Shown piece by piece: positions 47,701-59,762 of a stretch of 64,000 nucleotides of DNA (position 1 is its first letter; each line of letters opens with the position of its first letter). Source of the stretch: Blastomyces gilchristii SLH14081 (taxonomy: Eukaryota; Ascomycota; Eurotiomycetes; Onygenales; Ajellomycetaceae); contig NW_003101677.1 of NCBI RefSeq assembly GCF_000003855.2, positions 2,291,028 to 2,355,027 of the forward strand, given 5' to 3'. The notes beneath the pieces were generated by a model. That model had not been told where the DNA came from and ran no database searches. It was given only the letters and a program-made list of their open reading frames with translations. The translations under genes and the position numbers were made by a program.

Positions 47701-47975
47701 GTTAATATTATTCTCAGAATTGAAATCAATTTATTCTGTTTTTTACATTGTCTATTTAAAGCTCTATAAGTAATACTCTGAAGGGAAGCTGTCTCAGTCA
47801 TATAATATCAAGATTGAGAATGATACTGAATATCTGCTAAAGAAAATATTCAATAAGTGAATATATTATAATAAGCTTCAATATCTTGTTAAATAAGAAG
47901 ATTATTCATTGTCAGAGAATTTGTGAAAACTGCTTGAGTATTTGAAAAATACTGAGAAAGAGATTGTAAGCTATA
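44718..47975 (+). pseudogene. Chromovirus 2 RT, RNase H, integrase and chromodomain (broken)
   Basis: RT: SLYNLSVKKLNVLYKYLEK (about 44830), [19 protein letters not shown] (about 44945) and the catalytic box YLND (about 45270; Asp to Asn). An RNase H/tether region follows (TDYMNLHYFLTTKSL about 46040). Integrase: HH-CC remnant near 46660-46810, then NFIVDLLKLT, IIVNYFIKMTKYI (about 46955; first Asp to Asn) and SLITDQESLFIS (about 47075), with the Glu block near 47185. Chromodomain: KIFNKWIYYNKLQYLVKQED (about 47850) continuing to YLKNTEKEIVSY, near 47975. Most Trp codons are TGA and many Gln codons TAA/TAG. Confidence 0.82.
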
Positions 47976-48879
47976 AGACAGTTAGTAGAGATTACTCTAT
48001 TATATATCAGAGACATTGAATAAGAAATACTACTTAAGACTTCTTATTTTTCTTAAAGAGATTTTTAGAGATAATCTTATAATGATAAGCTGATATCTTA
48101 TAAACTTTATAGCACTCTTCTTCTATTTTCTCTCAAAGAATTTTTAGAAGTTTAATAAGACTATATAAGTGTAAAATTCCTGAAGCAGTTAATAAAAAAA
48201 GAAAGAAATATTTAAAATTAACAAAGATTAATATTATTAATCTATGAGCTGCTACTATTCTAATAGAGCTGTAGCTTGCTGAAAAAAGTAAAAAGAGAAA
48301 TCAGAGTCTACTTATTAATAATCATATATTCATTAAACTCATTCTTTATCATTGAAGTCTTCAACACTGATATCTTTATCTGCTGAGAAGTTAGCACTGT
48401 AGTACTATAGAGAAGCATGCTGTAGAAGAGTATAAGAGACACTTAAAGTATTAGCTTATTAATTTATAAAATATCTTTATTATTTACTTTAATTAATGTA
48501 AGATTCTCTTCAATCAGTGATTGATCTCTATGACACTTTCAACAGTGATACTGACTGATTTCTTCTTAAGATCAGTCATTCTGAGATGTTTTTTCATCTC
48601 AGAGATTCACATCTTTATCTTCTTTTACAGATGAGTAAGAGAAATCTCTTCAGTCTTAACAGAATCTATTAATACTTGAAGCTCTGAGACTCTTACTCTG
48701 TACTGCTTAAGTATCTGAGCTTCTTGTCAGCACTGACATAATGTCTTCTTATAGAGTAGATAATACTTATAGAGAGATAGAAGTTGTTATTATAGATACA
48801 ATGAAAACAATAAGAATGAGAGAAGAAATGAATGTATAAAATCCCTTCTTTCTTCAGCTGTTTAACATAGTATAGATAA
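47976..48879. other. Extra segment between chromodomain and 3' LTR, part 1
   Basis: Not part of a canonical chromovirus. The minus strand, about 48960-48500, reads as a helix-rich basic protein through a few TGA/TAA codons (for example SELQVLIDSVKTEEISLTH). No family recognised. Confidence 0.3.
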
Positions 48880-49404
48880 GTGACAGTGCTGATCAGAGGC
48901 TGCACTGAAGCCTTCTTACAGAGAGGAGATAAAGAAACTGCAGGATTCTGCAGACTCAACTCAGCAGTATTTCAAGCAGGGCTCAGACATGCCATAGAAG
49001 AGAAACTACAGATTAAGCTTCTCAGAGTCACTGTTTTCAGAATCAAGCTCTTCTCAGAGTTCTCTCTGAATGATTACACAGAGTCATACATCACTGTGTT
49101 GATTGAGAAGAGAAAGAGTGTTATAACAGTGATGAAGAGAGCAGGAGATAAATCAGACACAGATAAACTAACTAATACAAGAGATGACATCTCACTGCAA
49201 GGTGCAGCTACTATCACCACAGTCATAAGAGATGTAGAAGAAGAAGAAGATGTGATAATGAAAGCAGTGCTTCTGCAGCTCATTGACACTACTGTCTCTG
49301 CCTTCAATCTGGCTTTCTTAGCAGCTATAAAGGCTGCAGCTGTATCACAAAGACATTTATTATTCACTAGAAAATGTCAGAATAAGCCTGTTATTATCTC
49401 TTAA
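48880..49404 (+). CDS. 174-codon ORF upstream of chromovirus 2 right LTR, unknown
   Basis: The longest uninterrupted frame in the repeat blocks, open from a GTG at 48880 to TAA at 49404; the first ATG in frame is well inside it. The product would be hydrophilic with an acidic run (DVEEEED) and an Ala-rich C-terminal helix (FNLAFLAAIKAAAVS). No recognised domain, signal peptide or membrane segment. An antisense frame (49074-49367) is also open. It has few Trp and Gln codons, which helps it escape stop formation, so openness is weak evidence of function. It may be an accessory ORF of the LTR element or a captured fragment. Confidence 0.3.
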   Translation: MTVLIRGCTEAFLQRGDKETAGFCRLNSAVFQAGLRHAIEEKLQIKLLRVTVFRIKLFSEFSLNDYTESYITVLIEKRKSVITVMKRAGDKSDTDKLTNTRDDISLQGAATITTVIRDVEEEEDVIMKAVLLQLIDTTVSAFNLAFLAAIKAAAVSQRHLLFTRKCQNKPVIIS

Positions 49405-49827
49405 GAATAATGCGTTCATACACTCACTATTGCAGATGAGAGAGAGGAAAGAAAAATGTTTCACAGAAAGAGAGAATCTTTTTAAAAAATTCTATCACTA
49501 CTGTTAGCTTTATCTCTAAAATACATCACTTTTACAGAGAATTTTATATATAGAATGAAATATAATAAGAGATCTGTAAGTCACTTATTAACTATATTTT
49601 TCACATTTCAAATTGATATATAAGAAAGTCACTTATCATATGTTTAGTTTGAACAGAGATGAGAAAGAAAGATCTATATAGTTAGCAGAAAAACTCATCT
49701 ATTTCTTTATATCATATATAGTATACACACTATCAAATCAGTTAATAATCATTGCTATATAACAAACATAATTTCTAATTCAGTAATCTTAAAAGCATCA
49801 GAACTATGTTCTTAAAGAAAAGAATAT
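49405..49827. other. AT-rich spacer before chromovirus 2 right LTR
   Basis: No gene. Expected site of the polypurine tract just before 49828 (the stretch TTAAAGAAAAGAA is A/G-rich). Confidence 0.4.
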
Positions 49828-50351
49828 TATCTTACTTCTAACTGTATCAAGACTCTGCTGCAGTTTCACACAGCTTATTACTTTTATATAGATAATTTTA
49901 TTCATTTTACAGACTATTTAAATCAGTTTTCAATCACTCTATAACATTATTTGAATATATTAGAGAAAGATCTGATTGATGAATATGAGAATCTCACTTT
50001 TATATGAGATTAGCAGATTACTCTTTTATAACAGCAAGACACTGCTGAGATATCACTTCAGCTATTCTTACTCATGAAATGAGAGAAGAGTATTCACTCA
50101 TTATCTATATAGAATAGCTAGATGCTGACTTCTTATTAAAGAAGTTAGTGATTCATTTTTATTTAACTGAAATATATATAAGAGTTACTGCATTTCTCAT
50201 ATAATCTTCTTAGTATACTAAGTATCATATCTGTGATATTCTTGCAATAACTCTGTAGTCTACAAGCTCACTATTTAACAAGATAGTCAAGCTTACTTAT
50301 ACAGTCAACAACTATCTCTATGTGTCACCGCTTCGGTTCCGCTATATTACA
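49828..50351 (+). repeat. Chromovirus 2 right LTR
   Basis: Aligns with 34876-35417. It starts TATCTTACTTCT where the left copy has TGTCACGCCCCT and ends GCTATATTACA. Its last ~35 bp keep CpGs (CACCGCTTCGG) where the left LTR is mutated (CACTACTTCAG). Confidence 0.85.
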
Positions 50352-51120
50352 ATTATTCAAGATTTGAAATAAAACTCAAGTGAAAATCTTGTTTAATTAA
50401 ATATAAAAAGAAAATATTCTTATCTATAATTCAGCTAAAACTTGAACATGATTATGTCAAATCTTATATACTAAGATTTGATAATAGATTTAATTTAATA
50501 GAATACTTATTCTGCAATGCAAATGAAAATTCTGAGTATATTATAATACACTGTGTATTATACAATAGTCTCAGAGTCAGATTGAAAGAGAAGTATAATT
50601 TAAATTAGTTAAATATAAGATTCTTATTCTCAACTGAGATAGAAATTAAATACTTAATAAACTTTCTATCAGAAACTCAAGCAGCTATAAGAAAATAACT
50701 AAATTCAGAAATATCTGAATATGAAGAGCAGGAAATTAATCAGATATAGTCTGTTAAAACAGGTATATACTATCTTTTAATAATGTTATTTTGTTATAGT
50801 CTCTCTTTACTTTACTTTTTCTTTTCTGTTCTTTTCTGTCTACTTATTTAATGTGTCTATCTTTAAAACTTTGTTCTCTTTTCCTTTGTCATGATATTTT
50901 CAAACGATTTTGAAGTATCAGAAGGTGTGAAAATACTGCAATTTGTAAAGACTTTTTATATTCTGAGCTGAAAATTTGTGATTTTACACATCTGAAATTG
51001 ATAAATGTATAATAGTTAACTCTATAGATATTAGAAAAACTCTGAGAGCTAAAAGTTCTCAGGTAGATATCATAGTCTCTGACTGTATACATCAATAATT
51101 GAAGAATAATAATAATAATA
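50352..51120 (+). mobile_element. Tad1-like LINE, copy 3, part c (3' end)
   Basis: Resumes at ATTATTCAAGATTTGA in the C-terminal part of ORF2, with the CX2C...H...C motif (CX2C now Y-X2-C near 50505), then the 3' UTR, both terminal hairpins (about 51038-51094) and the AAT tail to 51120. Confidence 0.85.
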
Positions 51121-51207
51121 GTATATGAAGAAAGCTTATCTATGAGCTTCTGAGATTTATACAATTAAACAAAGATCTTCATACTTAATCAGTAAAAATG
51201 TCTCACA
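51121..51207 (-). pseudogene. Copia integrase fragment between LINE copies 3 and 5
   Basis: Joined across LINE copy 5 to the sequence right of 59042, the minus strand reads TSHQLWDIFTDQVWRSLFNC, similar to the conserved end of copia integrases (TPYELW...HLRVFGC). This places LINE copy 5 as an insertion in a copia element. Short, so moderate confidence. Confidence 0.45.
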
Positions 51208-51214
51208 TTTTCAT

Positions 51215-51342
51215 ACGCGTATAAATATTCACTTCAATCACTGATTCTCGCACTTTCTCTTTCTTTTCCTTCTCTAATGTTTTTCTCTTTGTTATATAAG
51301 ACCTATCAATATCATATCAATCTATTCAGTGTAGGCTCCTTA
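51215..51342 (+). repeat. Partial chromovirus 1 LTR (3' half) at LINE copy 5 start
   Basis: Matches 30685-30812 from just upstream of the TATA-like box (GTATAAATATTC) to the LTR end (CTTACA), including the TTATATAAGACCTAT block. No left half and no internal region follow. Confidence 0.8.
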
Positions 51343-52937
51343 CAATCATTCTGATATCTTTATTAGTATATATCTGATTCCGTCAACCACTCCACCACAA
51401 ACTCGCTAGATTTTTCGAATTAGAACCCGGCGATAGATCCATCGAAAAGCCCTTGATCACACAAGCATTTTGACCCCATCGCCGACCGCATACCCCGGGT
51501 GGTGGTGGAGTTATCCAGCCAAACATGAACCAGACATTGTTTGAAACTCCTGTGTGGGATTATCCTCTGTTCTCCCCTATCACATCACAACCCCGGGCCA
51601 AATTGCCATACAAATTGTAAGGTGAAGAGACCTAGTCATATACATCAATCTTCTTGATTTTGAAAGATCTCTGATGTGTAATTGTGAAGATATCTGAGAA
51701 GTGATCTCTGTGAAAACCCTGTTCATCTTTAATGTTTCAAAACATCAATGCCAAGTCTCACCCTCATACTGTCCTTCTCAATCTGGCGCATTCTCAGCAG
51801 AAAAATACAAATAGACATCTCAGTGATAATATTAAGTATATAATCAACAGACACTTCTGAAGTGCAATCTCTACAGTCTGTCTTCAGTGTATCTAGACAT
51901 CAATGCCAAGTCTCACTCTTATACTATCTCTCTCAATCTGGCTCATTCTCAGCAGAATAATACAAAAAGATATCTCAGTAACAGTATTCAATACATAATC
52001 AGCAGATAATAAGTTAACAGAATAAGTCAACAGTATATGAACAACTATAAATTCAGTATATTTCAAGATCTGACTGATTCTTTGATCTCTGCACAGTGAG
52101 ATATATTAAATCTAGTTTTAATATCTCAATATTCAATAGATTCTGTAAGAAATTGAGAACAGTAATACTAGATTTCTATTGAATTTAAAAATTAACTCTG
52201 TATTGATATAGTCATTGACAAAGTGTTTTATTTTAAGATATAAATAATCAGTTTCTCTACATCTCACTGACAATATTTATATTATTATATAGAAACAGAC
52301 TTATATTCTCTATAATATCAAGACTCTGAAGAGAGAAAGTCTTGATAGAGAGTATACAGTAGTGTATATCTTAGCAGTTTCTGTCACATTCTTCTGCAGC
52401 AGTTATTATAAAAAAAAAAAGATCTTAGAAATAGTTTTTTACTTCTCTTGAAAAAGTAAGATGTTTTTCTCTGAATTTTATGCAATATTCTTACAAAGAA
52501 TTAAAAACAGAGTTATTTTCTGTCATAATTTCATATTCTTTTAAGTAAGAATTACTTTTTCAGTGACTGAAGAGCTTTTATTAATACTTAATTCTTTTTT
52601 ACACTCTTTATTAACTGATTTTAGTTGCACACTTGTTGTGTGAGAAGAAATGAATAATTTAGAATAAAATTAAATGATTTTAATCAATTTCTCTGTAAAA
52701 AATTGATTTATTTTTTATCAGTTTTTCTCTCAAAAACTGTTATATTATCTGATTTATTATCAATTGATATCATACTTTTTCTCACTATATCTCAAGAAAG
52801 AGATTGTAAAGATTTTATTAATTTATCTTAAAAATCAATTCTAGTTTATTAGATTCTCTTCAAAAATCTAATCTAGTTACTGAACTAGTGTGAAAAAAAT
52901 CAGGTGTTTTATATATAAAAGTCTTTTATTCTTCTTT

Positions 52938-53069
52938 TGAAACAGTCTGATCAACTTTTCAATTAAAAACAGACTTAGAAATCTCTTCATTGAAACAGTC
53001 TGACCAAGTTTTCAATTCAAAAAAGTATAATAAATATCTCAATTGAATCAATCTGATCAACTTTTCATT
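52938..53069 (+). repeat. 53-bp tandem monomers, LINE copy 5 (about 2.5 units)
   Basis: Same monomer as 38457-38641, fewer units and more diverged, directly before ORF1. Confidence 0.85.
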
Positions 53070-53089
53070 GAGTAAGAATAAAGAGTTCA

Positions 53090-54730
53090 AAAGTACACTC
53101 AGTTGATGTGGAAAAAGATGCTTTCTCAAATGCTATTTCTGAGATTGAAATTCTGAAGAGAAGAAAGAAAGAAGAAATAGAGAAATAATAAGTTCTTGAA
53201 ATGCAGAAACTTGAAAAAGTAAGTAAAATTCTTGAAAAGCAGTGTCTGAGTGAGATGAATGAAGAAGTTCTATTAATTCTTCATACTCAGACTAGACAAC
53301 TACAGAAAGTGATCAAGTTCAAGCTTAGAATTTTAAACACAGTTCTAAAAACTTTGAAAATTTCTAATATAATCACTGACTCTTCAGTTTACTCTTCTTT
53401 CTTTTCTACTTCTTCTTCTTCTTCTTCTTTAAATCAAAAGAAATATATACTTAAGCAGCTGAATCTGCTGTCTCTAAACATGCTGTCTCTAAATCTGCTG
53501 TCTCAAAACCTGCTCAAAATTCTGAGAAAACTGAGAAGAATACTGCTCATATTTCTATTGATAGAAGAGTGAGGAAAAAAATGTAACAAGAAAAAAAATC
53601 TTCAAATCTTCAGAAATAGAAGACTTATTCTCAAAGTCTTAAATCAGAATATCTTGCAGAGAAATAAGCTAAACTCAAATCTTATTTTCAGAATTAGAAA
53701 TGAAATCAATCAGCAGTTCTTTTCTCAGTTAATGACTGATATTGAAGTATAAAAACCAGTTATAGCTTCAATTGAGCCATGCTTCTTTAAAAACTTCATT
53801 ATTCTGACTACAATGTCTGAATTCAGTGCAGAATTTCTTATTCAGAATGAGAATCTCTGAAAATCAGCAGTAGAATCTCTGTTAAACATAATAATTCTAT
53901 CTAAGAGTGATGAAAAGTGAAATAAATTCATTCTTTATAATATTTCAGTTGAAATCTTTGACTGTGAGAAAGAAATGCTACTTCTTAAAAATGAATTGAA
54001 AGAATACAATTCTATTCAACTGACAAAAGAGCCTGTATAACTTATTTCAATTGAGTTCAGACAGAGTAGAAGAAATGTCTCTGTTCTAGTGTATACAAAT
54101 ACACTTGAATAATCAAGAATCTCTGAAGTAAGAGTAGCAGATTTGAAAATGAGAGTTCATGAATACAAAGACTCAAGAATGAATCTCAAAGCTCAAACAC
54201 AGTGTTAAAACTGTCAAAGATATGAACACTTTGCAATCTCTTATTTCAGAGACTCAAAATACACATTCTGTACTAGAGATTATAAAACTAGTGAGTATAA
54301 ATATGCAACATGCTTAAAAAGAGATGAAATATGTCAATATACTCTGCTTAAGTGCTTCAATTGCAAAGAGAAACATGCATCTAGCTCAAAAGAATGTGTA
54401 TTTATTTCAAGAACTCAGAAGAACTGGAGAAAAGATGAAGCTCAAAGTGAATTCAAAACTGAAGAGAAAAGTCAAGCTAGTAAATCTGCAAATGTAAGTT
54501 TAAAAAGAAGAAATTCTCAACTATCTAGATCTTCAAACTTCAACTCTTCAGCTAAGTGTAAACAGAATTTGAATCCTCAAACTTCTATTAAGATTAGAGA
54601 ATTGAGAAATGACTCTGATGATAAACTAGATATAATATAAGCAGTTGAGATTCCTACTTTTCAAAATAGTTATAATCTACTATATGATGATAGAGATTAG
54701 ATTCTACTGTATCTCTACTCTCTTTTAGTA
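53090..54730 (+). pseudogene. LINE copy 5 ORF1
   Basis: Homologous to 38653-40275. Starts in a region matching the copy 4 start but with AAG where the ATG would be (AATAAAGAGTTC). Open from 53201 to 53572 over the coiled-coil and Ser-rich parts. The knuckle region (54205-54400) keeps CX2C-X3-H-X6-C in the third knuckle but has lost ligands in the first two. Non-functional. Confidence 0.65.
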
Positions 54731-54739
54731 TGAATATAC

Positions 54740-57700
54740 AATAAAAATAACAAAAAAAGTTTAAAAACTCTTCAAAAATCACATTTATACAAAATAATAT
54801 AAATAGAAACTCAAATTATATTTATTCTTGTCTTTAGATTATATTTGAATAAAAAGTTGACTTTATACTTCTTCAAGAACTAAACTTTGATACTGAGTAA
54901 AAGTACATCATTTCTCATTCAAGCTATTACTACTTTCTTTCTGAAAAATCTGAGATAAAATCAAGAGTAGTGATCTATGAGAGAAAAAGATCAAGATATC
55001 AATTTAATTTGAGATTTGATATTATATCTGACTCTGATATGCTAGTGGGTAAATATTATAGATAAAGATAATGAGTTTGATACTATTCAACTTATAAATA
55101 TCTATAATGAAAAGTCATTGAAAGAAAACAATAACATCTGAACAATTGATAGAGGATTTTTGAATATAACTCTCTTAACAATCTCTATAATTGCAGAAGA
55201 CTTCAATGCACATTATCTCTGATAAAACTCAGAGTGCACAAGAGCAGTAAGAGCAGATAAACTAGTTAAATGAACTTTTAAGCATTCAATAGATTTAATT
55301 AACAAGTCTGATCAATAAACATTCTTTAGAAAAGGTATGAAATAGAAATCTATTATAGATCTAACTTTCATATCATAAAATTTAATTGAAAAAAGACTTA
55401 TAAACTGGTTTATTAATTGAAATGAAACCTTAGAATCAGATCATGAGATTATTCAATTTGATATTGAACTGAGTGAAAAATAAAGAAGTGAAAATCCTCT
55501 TCTCTCTAATCAGTATAACTTTGAAAAAGCTGATTGAAAAGCAGTTGAAGAAAGAGTAAAGTAGCTGAAATCTGAAAGACAGAGTGAACTCTATTGAAAT
55601 CAAAGTCAAGATATCTCAAATGAAATACTTAAGAATAAAGTAAAGCTGATTATATCTATTCTTCTAACAAGTATTGAATAAAATATTCTAAAGAAAAAGT
55701 CTTCTGAGTATTTCAAATCTTGATGAAATGAGAATATCACTTCTAAAAGAAAGCAATTAGTCACTGCTAAGAGAGATTGAAAGAATAACTTAATATCTGA
55801 TAAAGAGTTCAAAGCTATTTGAAATGAATATTTTTCAGATATTAAAAAAGCTAAAACAGATTGCTGGAACAAATTTCTTGAAGAAGTATAAGAAAAAGAA
55901 GTTTTTAAAACCATTAACTATACTAAAACAAGAAGTGTAGCAATGCTTTCAATCTTAGAATTGTATACAGCAAACTCTTTTAAGAAAAAATATCAAGCTT
56001 TTATAAGAATTCTCTTTCAAAACTCATCACATTTAGAAGAGAAGAATATATCATTTCATGAATATATTGATAAAAATAACTGGAAATGGCCTGAGCTTAC
56101 ATGTGATGAACTAGAGTCAGCAATATTCTTAAGTTCAATTAAAACTGCTGCAGAGCCTGATTCAATTAATCATTTAATTATTTACAACACATATTCCTAC
56201 TTGAAGAATGAATATTTTGAGCTCTTGTTTAATCTCTTAAAAAATGATTATCATTCTGAATGCTGAAGAGAAGCTACTGAAGTAATCCTTGTAAAATCTA
56301 ATAGAAAGACTTCAATTTCTAAGTTATATAGAGTAATATCTCTGTTGAACTGTTTGAGAAAAGTTCTAGAAAAGATAATGACTACTAGATTATCTTTTAT
56401 AAGCTCTATTAGTGATTCTCCTCTATTTAATGAATAAATGAGAGATAGAAAACAATGTTCTGCAATTGACACTGTTCTCTCAGTTATTCATGATATTCAA
56501 GTAGCAAAGCATGAAGACCTGATTTCAACTGCAGTTTTTATTGATATAAAAGATGCATTTGATCATGTTTCAAAGTCTAAGATGATTCAAACTTTGAAGA
56601 TGTTAAAAGTGTCACTTTCTCTAATAAAATGAGTTAATTATTTTATATCTAAAAGAATTATACAACTATTCTTTGATGGAAAAAAACAAGATAAAACTGA
56701 GATAAAAATAGAAGTAGTACAAGAATCTTCAATCTCATCTGTTTTATTTGTAATATACACTGCATATCTATTCAAGAATAGAGAGATGAAAATAGTGAGA
56801 TCTTCAAGTTATGTAGATAATATTGATCTACTCTACAGTTCAAAGATAATGAGAGAGAATTTAGAAGTGATTGAGAAAGTAGTAAAGAAAATCTTTGTTA
56901 GAGTAGATATCAATCTAATTCAATTTAATATGAATAAAACTGAGTTAATTCACTTTTTTTCTAAGTTTAATAAGAAAGAACTAAGTCTAACTCTTTTGAA
57001 TAAAGAGATTAAACCCAGTTTGAATATCAAATGACTAGAAGTATGGTTAAACTCCAAGTTGAATTTTAAATATCATATTCAACAAAGAAGTATCAAGACA
57101 GAGAGACTACTGAATAGTATAATCAGACTATCAAATACTGAGAGAGGTCTATTCTTTCAGACTATGAGACAGTTATACATAGCCTGTATTATCTCAGTAG
57201 CTGATTATGAAGTTTCAGTTTGATGAAATAATCAAGAAAACTTTACTGAACTCTTTCAAAGTCTATATAACAGAGTTTTAAGAAGAATTCTGAGAGCATT
57301 TAAATCATCTTCTATTAAAGCAATGAAAATTGAAGCTTCAATTTCATCTTCTACTATTCAATTTGAAAAGATCTGTGTGAACTATGCTCTGAGAGTTATG
57401 AAGATGAGCATAAATTATATAATCAGAGAAAGAGTCTCTTCTTCATTTTCATCAGTTAACTCAGAAAATGAACTGGATTGAAATAGATTTCTTGATTGAA
57501 ATGAGAATAATACTTTAAAGAAAATACTCTCTCAACTGTATAGACTATGTTCATTTATTAAGAATCAATTTTCTTCATTAAATGTTGAGAAAATTGATCA
57601 TGAGAAGATATCTCTCTGAAGAGAAAAGCTGAAATCTCTGATAGACTTATAAATGAGTGAACTATCTAGAGAGAGAGAATATGAACAGTATTTGAAGAAG

Positions 57701-58663
57701 ATCTCTACAATCAATATAAAAGACTCTATTCTGATTTACTTAGATGACTCAAAAAATGAGAATTTGAATAGATTAGGCGCAGGCTTTGCTTATACTGAAG
57801 ATAATATCAATTTTATCTCAGATTTCTGAAATTTAGACTGTGAATCTGAAGTCTTTGATGCTGAACTATTTGTAATAGTGAAAGCTTTCAAACTCATTGA
57901 AATAAAATCTTATAAAAGAGGAAATAGTTTGAAAGAGATATGAATATTCTCTAATAGTCAAGCTGCTTTAAATAGACTTAGAAATAGTCAGATTCATAAT
58001 GATCAAATGAATCTTGAACTGATTTTAAACTCTGTTTTGAAAATTCAAAAGAGAAGAACATCAAAACTGATAATTCATCTGCATTGAGTTCCTGCTCATG
58101 TGAATATTCATGACAATGAATTGGCTGATTCAGCTGTAAAAAAGAGTTCAGAATTAAGCAGATCTATTTCAAAAACAGTGTTCTGATCTTTCATAAAGAG
58201 AAAGATAAAAGAAGCTTGTTTAAATAAGTGAAATGAAAGCTGACAGAAACAAAAGAAGAGTATACATTATTCAAGATTTGAGACAAAACCAAAGTGAAAA
58301 TCTTGTTCAATTAAATGTAAAAAGAAAATATTCTCATCTATAATTCAGCTGAAACTAGAACATGGTTATTTCAAATCCTATATACAAAGATTTGATGATA
58401 GATTTGATTCAACAGAGTGCTCATTCTGCAATATGAATGAAAATCCTGAGTATATTGTAATGCATTGTGTATTATACAATAGTCTCAGAGTCAGATTAAA
58501 GAAGAAGTATGATTTAAATCAATTAAATATGAGGTTCTTATTCTCAACTGAGACAGGAATTAAATACTTAATAGACTTTCTATCAGAAACTCAAGCAGCT
58601 ACAAGACAATGACTGAATTCAGAAGTATCTGAATATGAAGAGACAGAAATTGATTAGATATAG
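54740..58663 (+). pseudogene. LINE copy 5 ORF2 (APE, RT, RNase H)
   Basis: APE remnant (EDFNAHYLW about 55197), RT from about 56080 (NNWKWPEL with TGG retained; IDIKDAFDHVSKSKMIQTLK near 56540 is intact), catalytic box YVDN, RNase H (YLDDSK, DAELF, S.SQAAL) and C-terminal zinc-like motif (CSFC 58418), stop TAG at 58661-58663. TGA at conserved Trp positions throughout, including the adjacent pair at 57222-57227. Confidence 0.8.
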
Positions 58664-59041
58664 TCTGTTAAAACAGCTATACACTATCTTTTAATATTTT
58701 TATTTTGTTATAGTCTCTCTTTACTGTACTTGTTTCTTTCTGTTCTTTTCTATCTATCTATTTAATGTGTCTCTCTTTAAGACTATGTTCTCTTTTTCTT
58801 TGTCATGATATTTTCAAATAATTTCAAAGTATCAGAAGGTGTTGAAATACTGCAATTTATAAACAGTTTTTGTATTCTGAGCTGGAATTTTCTGATTTTG
58901 CATATCTGAAATTGATAAATGTATAATAGTTGACTCTATAGATATAGGAAAAATCCTGAGAACTAAAGGTTCTCAGGTAAATGTCATAGTCTCTGACTGC
59001 ATACATCTATAATTGAATAATAATAATAATAATGTCTCACA

Positions 59042-59762
59042 ATTGATGAGATGTTTGTAAGTGCACTTTAGGTTCTCTTATATGAACTTGAAATCACAGA
59101 AGTCTCAGCAGCAGAGAATCAAAATTTTGAGTTATAAAAAACTGTAGATATGAGAGTATTATTAATTATTATAATAACTATCTCTAGAATATCTCTTTAA
59201 AACTTCTTAGAAAGAATACCTTTCAAAAGAGCGGCTCTAATCTGTTTCATGATAGTGAAGATTTCACACTCACAAACATCATTCTGATGTGACAAATGTG
59301 ATGTCATTGATTCTCATTTAATACCACATGAATTCATAACTGTGTGCATATAAGTGAATTGAAAATCACTGTCAATATCAGTCTGTAGAAAAGCAGAGAC
59401 TGTATAATCAAGATTACTTATAAATTTTAGTCATAACTCAAAGTATTGAACAGTCTCATTCTTGAACTTTAAAAGATATACTCAACAGTAGCAAGTTGGA
59501 TCACAGATCATAAGTATTCAGTATTTTATTTTCTGATAAGACTCTAAAGAGTGATCATAGAGATCTTTCAATGTATATTGACTGTCTACAAGATTAATAT
59601 GACTCTTCTCAATAAGTTGAATAAGTCTAGATATCAGTGCTTTTGAATAATTTCATATCATATCTGTCTTGACACACTCCTTGCAAAAGAACTTAGTCTT
59701 AGAATCTTTAATTATAACTTCAGTATGAAAATTCTTAATCATAGTAATTATAGTATCAGTGT
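59042..59762 (-). pseudogene. Copia (Ty1-type) integrase core relic
   Basis: The minus strand reads downward from 59762: FFCKECVKTD (the CC half of the integrase zinc finger, about 59690), then a catalytic-core stretch including YCWVYLLKFKNETVQYFE (about 59455), then QNDVCECEIFTIMKQIRAALL (about 59240-59290), the counterpart of the NGVAER-type block that holds the catalytic Glu. LINE copy 6 splits it from the upstream half at 59762/61886. Stops at Trp and Gln positions; dead. Confidence 0.7.

Larger units (their letters stand above)
34876..50351 (+). mobile_element. Ty3/gypsy chromovirus 2, inserted in LINE copy 3
   Basis: Bounded by a 5-bp duplication ATTAT (34871-34875, 50352-50356). LTRs are about 542 bp (34876-35417) and 524 bp (49828-50351). 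Inside are gag-protease (about 35640-36850), LINE copy 4 with an assembly gap inserted between protease and RT, then RT, RNase H, integrase and a chromodomain to about 47975. About 1.85 kb of non-canonical sequence precedes the right LTR. Different family from chromovirus 1, judging by the LTRs and proteins. Heavily mutated, but the outer ~110 bp of the left LTR and the last ~35 bp of the right LTR keep CpGs. Confidence 0.88.
51208..59030 (+). mobile_element. Tad1-like LINE, copy 5 (near full length, with LTR fragment at its 5' end)
   Basis: Bracketed by an 11-bp duplication AATGTCTCACA (51197-51207, 59031-59041). The first ~135 bp (to 51342) are the 3' half of a chromovirus 1 LTR, then about 38 bp, then the LINE 5' UTR from about 51381 (CpG-retaining for ~230 bp). 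53-bp monomers at 52938-53069, ORF1 about 53090-54730, ORF2 about 54740-58663, 3' UTR with both hairpins (58950-59010) and AAT tail. RT box YVDN (about 56818). From 56683 to about 58785 it is almost the same as copy 4. Two stretches of ORF1 and RT are open for 60-120 codons but stops abound overall. Confidence 0.87.

Noticed and set aside
49074..49367. 97-codon minus-strand ORF
   Set aside because: Antisense of the 48880-49404 ORF, Ser/Thr/Val-rich complement of acidic/Lys codons; no independent support.
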